Positions 51,042-60,755 of a stretch of DNA of 64,000 bases are shown piece by piece. How positions within the stretch are numbered: position 1 is the first letter of the stretch; each line of letters opens with the position of its first letter. The stretch is from contig NW_025939527.1 of NCBI RefSeq assembly GCF_000764305.2, positions 249,583-313,582 on the forward strand, in the 5' to 3' direction. The notes beneath the pieces are model-generated. The model made no database searches, was not told where the DNA came from, and was given only the letters and a program-made list of their open reading frames with translations. Position numbers and translations under genes: made by a program. The DNA is from Hyalella azteca (lineage: Eukaryota > Arthropoda > Malacostraca > Amphipoda > Hyalellidae).

Positions 51042-54000
51042 ATGACACCTGATCTTCCGATGTCAACCGAAGAACAAGAATCTCGCGACTTTGTATGCAG
51101 GTAACGTGTAGAAAAATTAGACGTTTTCTACTTGTCATGATGAAATTGGTGATAAATTAATTAAATTATTTGAATGATACGCTAGCCTGAATTTTTCTTG
51201 CGACAGTTGATATATAATAAACTTAATTTTAGTACATATTACCCTGATTTAAATTTCATTTGATCTGAAAATTTGAATCAGGTAGAACTTAATTAGCTCT
51301 GCTCATCTCCATATAGGGTTTAGTTGTCTCAGCTATGGGCCATTGAAGGAGAATTTTAATAGATGATAACTATAAGAACTGACCGCTCAGTTATAACTCT
51401 TTAAAACTATAATTAGTTCCGCGGAATTTGAATAAATTGGGAAATATTGTACAACATAATTCCTGTAACGATAATTATGGCTTTTTATTCGTTTGTTCTC
51501 CTTGACATTCGTTTTCAGGAAAATCTCGCATGAAACCAAAAAGTTTTAGACTCATGTATAAAAGTATTACAAATGTTTGTCATTAAATCCAAATAAAACT
51601 TGTTAAAAAGAGTACAAAATGATAAAATTTGCTACTCCCTGGTCTTGAATAGTTTATTTTTATGAGAAATTATGCTAAGCTATCACAATATTACGAGTAT
51701 ATGACTCACATAAAAAATATATTGCAAAACATACATAAAATACATTCATTGCATTGGCCTAGCCTAGCTCACGTAGCCTGCCGCAATGAATGACAGCGGT
51801 TGAGTAATCTAGAGCACGAGATTTCTCAATGAACTCTAGAATATTTCTGATAAAAAGTGCCTGTTTAGACCTGAGAAATTAGTTCCTGGTACCAGATATC
51901 ATAGCAAACCGGTCACAAATGTACGACCAACGTTCATTTTTACCTAGTGAAGGAATGTTGGCGGTATGTGTGACTCACAACTCAGCATTCCTGCAATCTT
52001 ACCTGTGACATATTTGCGAATTTTACTTCACTATAATGCAAAAACTTGGAGATCACCGGATTCTTTTTCGATGGAGCACCGTAGACGGCGCAGAAAAATA
52101 AATTTAACAAACTTGGAATGTCTGAGAAGGAGCCGCGTGAAAATGAGTTTCCTGTTTATGCATGTGTGAGCCTTTCATTTGTTCTGTGTTTGCATTAATT
52201 AATAACGATAAGTTATAATATTTATGCGTCTCTAATTATTGAAGAAAATAAAGGGTCAATAACTTCGGATAACAAATTCAATAACAAATTATTGAAATGG
52301 TCAATAACTTCGCAATGATGAAGGGTTTGGCTCCTCGTTCGCTTACAATTTTTGGATTGTTGGGGTTACTGTTTCTTCCATGAACGTACTTTGCCAATTT
52401 GCGTCAAATGATTTTACATGTTAACAATTTGATGTTTAGACTATAACGATTACAGTTCGTTTGCGAATGAAGTGTTTACGATATCATCGCCAAAAATATG
52501 TTGGATTTATAGTCATTATTTATAACTGTCTCACGATGCAAGTAACTCACAACCCATATAGGGTACTGATGTCAATGTAGTACAAAAATAAATTATTTTT
52601 CACTGCTAGCAAATTGTAAGCGGTGGATATTGTTAGTCACATTACGAACTAGCAATCTTTTTTATTTTTTAAGACTTGTTGAAACGAATGAAGTTTATCA
52701 TTCATCGTCTGAATTCCTTTCGGGTGAAATTATAATTTAGCAATCATCACAGTAAAAGATGAAAATTTGGAGTGGTCATAACACAACCTCATTTGCATGC
52801 GATTTCGCGAAGTGTGAGCTCCAGCTCTGAGACACGTGCCCGGAGCCGCGGTCTAGAAAAAATACCATCATTTCATGAGCGACTAATTAGTTCATGATGG
52901 CAACACTGATCGAGATGCTTCATTGTCTTGCAAGGCAAGCTCATTACAACGGCATCCAATGAGTACTTCAATAGAAAGTCGCATCGATTAAATTCTTGCA
53001 TGCTTATACCATTTGCGGAGCAGCGGTAGCAGTTTTTAGCGAGCGCGCCGCGGCTCTCAGCAGCGACCAGACTAGCTGCTCATTCATTGCTGGAGCGAGT
53101 GCGAAAGCGCCCACCTAAGCTGGCTACGGTACACACGCGTTTTTGTTTCCTTTCCGCGTTACTGGACAAGAAGAAAGTTTCCCCGACTCGCGAATAAAAT
53201 TAGTTTTTATTGTCCTCCAATCATACTTTATGATATTAAGAACACGGGACTTATCAGTCACACATATTAGCAGACTGTACAACATTGTATCATTGACTGG
53301 GGAGCTGCGATTCCTTATATGGAGCGTCTGCGTCTCGCTCCCAGCTTTCTCGCGACGGCGTAATTTGAGCGCGGTAAAGCACTGCTCTGGTCAAGCCTTG
53401 GTCATCCCATCGATCATGCGATGCAACAATCAGGACACCAAAGATTTACTCCTTGTGAGAAATATTGCTGGAAATTGGTCGATATTGACTCTTTGCGATG
53501 ATTAAACACGAACGTTGCTTGCCGTTCATTTGCTTCTATCTTCTGAGAAGAATCACTAGTGGTTGAGAAGCTTATGTATATGATGTTAGTTTTCTTGAAT
53601 CGTTTTAAATTATTTCAACAATAAAGTGATCTTCGCTCAGAAACAATGTCTGCAGTCTACGAGCCTTTGCGCGAATTAACTTTTATAACTGTTTTTCGCT
53701 GTTTAATTCACGATTCATTTGTATTAATTATCACTAACATTACCAAGATTTTCAGTAAATAGATTACAACAAAGTCTCTTGTCCTACAATTACTAAGATC
53801 TTGGTCTTTTATGTCTAAGTTAAAAAGAAACAATAATTACCTATTGGAAGAACTTCCAAAAAACAGGATTTTTATTCTTGGAGAGCAATCAACTTGGGAA
53901 TGGTGACTCTCATTACGATGAAACTGCCGACTGAACGTTTCAAACGATAGTTGGCCAATGATAGTTAACGGCGCGTGTCAGGATTGTTGTGAAAAGCGTA

Positions 54001-57000
54001 TTGGGATTGGCAAATATATTTGTCAGGTCCCATTTTTTTAGATCTGGCATCTGAATAAGGATAAAACGGCTTAACTAATAAATCAAATTAATAATTAATC
54101 ACACGTGGAACTTTAGCCGAAGCACAAATGGCTATCTGTGTTTATAACGCGACTGAAGGCTTCTTTCGCCTTAATTTTTTAACACGAGTTTGGCTTAAAG
54201 CGCGCAATTCCATTCATTATATCAATATATTATCGATTTGACAATCAAACTTCCTCTAATAAATATATTTTTGACTACACTTGTATACTTATCGGTTTTC
54301 TGAGAGCTAATGGTAAAGAATATATCACAGACACTTAAAATTATAGTCTGCATTTTTTTTTAAACATCGGTTTTAAATATTAGATGAGTGTATTTCTTAC
54401 TGTACAGTTGCGATTAGTTTATCGTGGTTTACTGGCATGTCTCGTGATTGAGAAAACCTGTCAGCCGCAGCGCTACACATTCAATATCGAGTCGTGCATC
54501 GTGCTGGCAAAAACGCATCAGTGTCTGCGACGTACACGGAAACTCAATCAGTTCTTAATTAGTTTATCTAAAAATTTCGTTTGATCATAGCCGTGGAATT
54601 TTTTTAACGTCTGCGATTGAGAATCGGACGCTGGAGCGTTACGGTTTGAAAGCCGCGTGCTTACCAAATGCTTTGTGATCAGGAAACTTTTTTGGGGTTC
54701 AGAGTGTCTGAATTCATTCTGTTTCTCAATGAAAATTAGTACCGCTTTTAATTCTCAATGAGCTAACTACTTGTATTGACAATTTTTTTATTAGATTTTT
54801 GCAGAACTATGCATAGAACGCAAGCTAATTGAACCAACAAAAATTAACTCATCTTTAATGTCAAATTGCATTAACTGTTCCTCAGCAAGATCGCTGGTCC
54901 AAAAGCTCCTATTTAATGGAGCCTAAGAATAGATGGAATATTTTGCTTGTCAGGAGACACAGAGTATGATAACTTTTTAACGCACATACGAGAGTGTTTT
55001 ACCCTTTAGTTAATGAAGAGAAGAGGCAAGTTAGGAATGCCGGTCGGCAGCAGAGCAAGCGTTCGACAAGCGAATCGCATTAGGCGGGCCCAATCCTCAT
55101 GTAGCGCCCGGCGTAGATAAGATACCAGCGCCGGCAACCACGCAGGGGGCCGGCGAAGATATCTCTTACACGCAAACATGCGGAACAGTTTCGGTGCTGA
55201 AAAATCGATCCGCCAAGTTTGTACATCTAAATTCTCCGAGATTGCGAACCCGTAAAATAATCAGATGTTTTTGCAGTGTGAATCCATATAAATAGTTCAA
55301 TTATGAGGAGATCCATAACCAATCATATTATACAGTATAATAAATTGCCACTACTGAACATGATGATGCAAATATTAAATAAGATAAAATTTGGAAGACG
55401 GGCCGTACACTATTTCAAATTGAAACAAGCATTTCATTAATTGATATATTAAAATTTCACGTTTTATACTGAAGTGTAAACAATAAAATATTGTAATTTT
55501 CGCAGGTGACTGGAAAGTGCGTTTAAAACCGGAAAGTGCGCTGAAAAAATCTGTCCAAACATTTTTCTAATGGAACGTAGGATGCAGACGTGGGAATGTT
55601 TACAATGAAAGCTCATTTCTGGAGATCAGGCTGTGACTTGTGCCTTTAATCAGTTACTTAAATTTCACATTAACATTATTCAATCAAAAGAAAGTGACAA
55701 AAGTTTCAGTTTCAATTTTAATCATGACAGCCGGTAGTCGAGATGTCCAGACCATGGGGTTGACTCAGTACAGTTTGCTTTGCGGACAATCAGGAAAACG
55801 TTATAGGGACTGACGTTTTAGTTCAATAATAAATCCTGATTATAAATCCTGCAGTTTGTTCTCTGCGGCCATGACATGGAATCGACTCAGTCATTTTTCA
55901 TTTGCATTTAATCAATAAAAAATATAACTCAGTACTCTCTGCAGTGAATTGCAGAGAGCGCATTTTCTCGTCGACGAAAACGTGAAGTCAAGGACAGACG
56001 GACGGACAGACAGACAGACGGACATGACGAGCACAATAGCGCTTTTTCCATAAATGAGAAAATGAGCTAAAAAAAGGTAGAATTTCAATAATATTATATA
56101 AATCCTGCAGTTGGTCAGGCTGCGGCCATGACCAGGAGTCGACGCAGTACATTTTTCAGTTGCGTTTAATCAATAAAAAAAGCAGAAGTTAAATTTCAAT
56201 TATTAATCCTGCAGGTGGTCAGGCTGCGGCCATGACCTGGAGTCGACGCAGTACATTTTTCAGTTGCATTTAATTAATAAAAAAGCAGAAGTTTAATTTC
56301 AATTATAAATCCTACAGGTGGTCAGGCTGCGGTCAGGACCTGGAGTCGATGGACGAGCTGGTGGCGCATCTGACGGCGACACACATGGCGACCCAGCAGG
56401 GCGGCTCTTACCACTGCATGTGGCAGGGCTGCTCTAGGGACAAGGGATTCAATGCCAGGTCTGGTACTGTCATACAAATTTTACCATAAATGTTTCCTAA
56501 TATTATTTAAATTATTTTTCTGGGGTCTACGTATTATAGAAATTCGAGTGAAGTTTTGAATGGGCTCATGAAGCGTTTGTTGCTCTACTGCACCAGCTCT
56601 GTGATACATACTTGACCATAAATTCTTCCTAATATGATTTAGATTATTTTTCTGAGGTCTACGTATTATGGAAACTTAAGTGAAGTTTTGAATGGGCTCA
56701 TGAAGCGTTCGCTGCTCTACTGCACCAGCTCTGTGATATATATTTGACCATAAATTCGTCCTAATATGATTTAAATTATTTTTCTGAGGTTTACGCATTA
56801 TGGAAACTAATGTAAAGTTTTGAATGGGCTCATGAAACGTTCGTTGATCCAGTGGCTCAACATGCGTAGCTATGCGTAATGATTATGAGAGCTTCCAGCA
56901 ATGCTCAATTGCGATTAAGCTTCAGAAATACGGATATTTAGAAGTCCTAAGCTATGAGAAATGACGGTACACATCAGCTCCCATGAATACATTGTATTCT

Positions 57001-58325
57001 TGTCCTAGACATACGCCAACAACAATCCGTTTTACAATTTAATCGCAAACGGATAACTTTTTATTTCGAATGATATAAACCATCTCAAGGTAGAAGATAT
57101 TTCCAAAATATATCATAACTTCCTTCCCACGTTCAGGTACAAAATGCAAATCCACATACGGACGCACACGAACGAGCGGCCGTTCCAGTGCACGGAGTGC
57201 GGCAAGCGTTTCACGCGACACGAGAATCTTCGTATCCACGCCCGCACCCACACCGGTTAGTGGCACTCTGTCTACAATGCCTTTGTATTTCATACAAAAA
57301 TTATTTCATATATGCAGTTTATTTTTGATGATTCATTTCAGAGTAAGCAAGGATCCATCCAAATTCATCCAAATTTTTTCAGTAAAAATTACTAAGATTT
57401 TACAGTCAAGATTTGCAATTCATTTTTGTAAAAGGTCAGTACGATTTTTATGATGTTGTTAAGTAAATCTGAATTAACTTTAGACCCTTGATCACAAATA
57501 ACAATTAGATATGAATTATCGGTACATAATCGGTCTCCATCATTTTAGTTCTTTCTACAAATTCGTTTTCAACGTACAGGTGAGAAGCCGTACGTATGCG
57601 GCGTGCCAGGCTGCGGTAAGGCATACAGCAATTCCTCTGATCGTTTCAAGCACTCGCGCACACATCAGGTCGACAAGCCCTATGAATGTCGGCATCCGGG
57701 CTGCGGCAAAAGATATACCGACCCCTCATCCCTAAGAAAACACGTCAAAATATACGGCCACTCGTCTAAAAAACTGGAAGATCCCTCCGTAACTGCAATC
57801 CCTCCTCTTTCGATATCCCCTTTGTCGTCGGGTTCCTCGTCTCTTGGAGCCTCGCCGATCCCGATGACGCCTACACCTCCTTCACTTCTGCAACCATCTT
57901 TTTTCCCGAACTCCAATTCTTCTATGGGAGCTGTAAACATTTCTTCTCAAATGACGGCAGCAGCGTGGACCGTTGCACTGCAGCGGTATCAGTCAGACAT
58001 GCGGCAATACCAAAGTGCTTCTGATAGCTTGCGGCAGTACCAGACTGAGATGATCTTGAGAGGGAGCAGCAGCATGTCGAACATGGACATCAACCTGGCA
58101 ACTGCAGGCATGATGGCATACAGTCCTTTGAGCACGACAAACAACGACGAGGAAGATGAACAAAATCAAGAAGAAGAAGACGATGAGGATGAAGAAGGAG
58201 ATGACAAAGATCATGTTGGAATGAGCATGTCAGGTCTAATGGAAAGCTCGGCGGCGCTTGATCTGTCTATGTGCACGTCGCCTTTAGATCTCTCAATGCC
58301 TTCGTCTAGGAGACGATACCAATAA
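51042..58325 (+). CDS. sug: GLIS2/sugarbabe-type five-C2H2 zinc-finger transcription factor
   Basis: Exons 51042-51100, 56318-56458, 57137-57255 and 57580-58325 join in phase to 354 codons plus TAA. From the first in-frame Met ([20 protein letters not shown]) come five C2H2 fingers at about 19-42, 53-77, 85-105, 113-135 and 143-167. [32 protein letters not shown] and [14 protein letters not shown] match vertebrate GLIS2 and its fly counterpart sugarbabe, a sugar-responsive regulator of lipid metabolism genes, far better than GLIS1/3, Gli or Zic. The tail is Ser/Pro-rich, has QYQ repeats (coiled-coil-like), a long Asp/Glu run and ends with ALDLSM and PLDLSMP, a PxDLS motif that recruits CtBP. 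A stop in frame at 50991 and a weak acceptor at 51002 leave open whether 51042 is the true start or an upstream exon is missing. All GT-AG introns. Orthology to sug is inferred. Confidence 0.9.
53020..53160 (+). promoter_or_regulatory. GC-rich, CpG-bearing island in GLIS intron 1
   Basis: It stands out from the AT-rich intron (GCGAGCGCGCCGCGG and similar runs) with CAGTTTTTAGCG about 25 bp after a TTATAC. It may be an internal promoter or enhancer. No exon was supported. Confidence 0.25.
55715..56317 (+). repeat. tandem decoy copies of the GLIS exon-2 splice acceptor
   Basis: Directly upstream of the real exon (56318) are copies of its acceptor plus first ~33 coding bases. Exon-like starts are at 56215, 56111 and 55855, with a worn copy near 55740. 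Each has TAAATCCTGCAG-type acceptors followed by GGTCAGGCTGCGGCCATGAC and GGAGTCGACGCAGTAC. Period is 103-104 bp for the last three; the gap between 55855 and 56111 is enlarged by a dispersed repeat insertion. The copy at 56215, if spliced, would read [10 protein letters not shown] and then stop after 26 codons. Confidence 0.85.
55914..56075 (+). repeat. dispersed hairpin repeat with GACG/GACA core, copy 2
   Basis: Same structure as the copy at 2480-2638. It sits between two decoy copies of the GLIS exon-2 acceptor, after ATCAATAAAAA, so it inserted into the array after duplication began. Confidence 0.75.
56475..56850 (+). repeat. ~130-bp tandem repeat in GLIS intron 2, three units
   Basis: Units begin with TTGACCATAAATTC and contain TTTTCTGAGGTCTACG and GTTTTGAATGGGCTCATGAA. 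The array starts within about 20 bp of the exon-2 donor. Confidence 0.9.
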
Positions 58326-58745
58326 TTCATTATTATGCTTCTTTAAAGTCACAATTAAGTTGTGTTAAATCGTAAGACTGCTACGAACGGTTTATATTAT
58401 TTAAGCACTGATCGAGCGAAAAATTCTGAACTAAATACTTGAATTTATGAACAATATTATTTGGCACTTCAACGTGGTCTTGTACTGTCACGTGCGAAAC
58501 ACTAACCAATTATAATACAGCACATTGAAAACTGTAGATGTTCACACATATTTATTCACATGAAACTGAGAATTACTGTTCCACTTGGAATACGCGTAAT
58601 TTTACAGAATCACAATTGTTAGCGAACAATTGAAAGCAATACATTGGCCGAGATAAGATAAGTTAAATGATAGTATTCCCGCCCAAATTATCCATGAACG
58701 AAACTTGCCTCTTTCTTCCCATGGTTATAATATGTGGTCATTAAC

Positions 58746-58751
58746 AATAAA
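58746..58751 (+). terminator. AATAAA poly(A) signal candidate for GLIS-type gene
   Basis: First clear AATAAA downstream of the stop at 58325, giving a ~430-nt 3' untranslated region if used. A second lies near 58926. Confidence 0.4.
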
Positions 58752-58987
58752 ATTACACTAGCTTGAGGCTTCATACTAGGCGTTTCTTTTCGGGTATATC
58801 CACTGAAAATTGACTATTTAATTATAATGTACAACTAACAAAATTGCAGGAAAAGGAACAAATAGTTAACAAATTGAGTAGTTTTCAACTTGTAACAACT
58901 TAATAACATTATACTTAATGAATTTAATAAATCATTGGCGGGTGAAGAATCAACGAAAAATAATTTGTATTCTTAGAAAAGGAAGTA

Positions 58988-59022
58988 TTAAAGTCTTCTG
59001 ACAAGCTGTCAGAAGACTTTAA
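58988..59022. repeat. perfect 16-bp hairpin with 3-base loop
   Basis: TTAAAGTCTTCTGACA, loop AGC, then the exact inverse. It lies shortly downstream of the GLIS-type gene. Confidence 0.75.
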
Positions 59023-59671
59023 GAGGATTGTAATTAATTGTATAAATAACAGGCTCAAATTAATGTGCAACATATGTGGGGTCTTTGCAAATTGAGCTAT
59101 TTAAATGTCTGTACAGGTAATTTAAATTTTGTACATAAACACGTGCCATATAAACACTTGTTAATACTTTATTGATGACGTTGGAATGAAATTGACATTT
59201 GGCTGAATAAGCCCGCTTCTAGGTAAGTTCTACAGTAATATGTAATAAATTTATTCCAAAATTCCATGTGTAATTGACTGTACAGTGTACTTCATGTACC
59301 TTAGGTATGTCTGCACAGATGCACGCAACTACAGACCTATGTATTAAATAATAGCGATAGAGGCTCAAATAAATATCTTTTGGCATTTGATTTCCCACCG
59401 ACATGCCAACGGATTCACCGTTTTTAGTTGTTGAATAATTGTAAGATAACTTTTCAGATCAGAGAAAATGTCGGTACATAGCTGACATAGTTTCTGTCAT
59501 CGCAATATTGTGAATAAAATATAAAAATCTTACTTGCAGTTTTTAATCTTACGATAGGTAACGGTATTGATAAAAGATTGCGGGTGTTAACTCCATAACC
59601 CGTTTTTTTTTTTATCAACGTAATTAGCCTCAAAATATCGTGACGGGAAAAGTTACATTTGTATCCTCAGT

Positions 59672-59807
59672 AAAAAAAATGTAACTCAGTACGCACTACA
59701 GTGAGTGAGAGAGCGCATTTTCTCGTCGACGAAAACGCGAAGTCACGGACGGACATGGCGAGCACAATAGCGCCTTTTTTCCATAAATGAGAAAATGCGC
59801 TTAAAAC
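59672..59807 (+). repeat. dispersed hairpin repeat, copy 3
   Basis: Shares ends and the GCGCATTTTCTCGTCGAC arm with copies 1 and 2, but the GGAC/AGAC core is reduced to a single GGACGGAC, showing that the core varies in length between copies. Confidence 0.75.
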
Positions 59808-59984
59808 TGCTGCATCCATTATCTGCAAACTAGAAGGAATTTAAAGCTGAAAATTAACGATTCCCAGATGACACTCAAAAGCGAACCCGGGCTTGAACAG
59901 AGAAAAAGGCCGACATTTCCAATTATTTAAGAGTCCCTTTACAATTCATTCCTAACTTCGAAATAGATCCGTTTAATCCCGTAA

Positions 59985-60122
59985 CAGGAACCGATACAGG
60001 GGGAGTCCCGTATCAAGAACTGATGTATGGAGCATCCAATATCAGGAACCGATGTAGAGGGTGTCCCGTATCAAGAACTGAAGTAGGGGGTGGCCCATAT
60101 CAAGAACCGATGTAGAAGACGT
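59985..60122. repeat. 29-30 bp tandem repeat, about 4.5 units
   Basis: Units alternate around CCCGTATCAAGAACTGATGT and CAGGAACCGATGTAGAGGG. It lies downstream of the 3' end of the minus-strand Glrx3 gene. Confidence 0.85.
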
Positions 60123-60659
60123 CTAGAAATAGACGCCTTCATAATACACTGCGCGCTGAGTACTCGAACTCAATATAACAATGCTATTCATTTCACCTAG
60201 GCAAATCCAAGTTGCGAGTTCCGGAATTAAAAAAGAAACCAGGATTGAAGGATTTATTAATAGGCAATCATGAACATCCAGCGCAATGAACCTGGAACGA
60301 CAGTTTAACAAAAATCCTGCTGGCAACTGCCAGCAAACCGCGTTTCGAGCATTGACCGCGACTTCGAAAGTAATGCAAGAAATGTGGATGGAAAGTGATG
60401 GTTTACCTTTTCCAGTAAACGAGTAACTCGTAAAAGAATACGGTAGGCAATAACAATCCTTTGAAACGATTTTAGCAATGATGACATTTAAATTATACTA
60501 CAGAAGTTAATTTCACAGGTAGAGTTTAGGTATTACATGCCATGTGAGAATATTTTCAACTTCTTTAGGGACACGCAGAGCGCTTTATATCCTAGTTTAC
60601 CATGCTATTTCCGCCTCAACAGTGGAAACGCTAGGAAAAAAACAGGAAAATGTGCCTGG

Positions 60660-60755
60660 TTCACCAGCCACATTGTCATGCCACTACAGCCCTTTGCGTG
60701 TCTGCGGTCATGCCACTACAGCCCTTTGCGTGTCTGCGGTCATGCCACTACACCC
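60660..60755 (-). repeat. 32-bp tandem repeat spanning the Glrx3 stop codon
   Basis: On the gene's strand the stop lies in GGTGTAGTGGCATGACCGCA; the following two units repeat CTGTAGTGGCATGACCGCAG and ACACGCAAAGGG, so each carries a copy of the TAG and its 3' flank. Confidence 0.85.
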
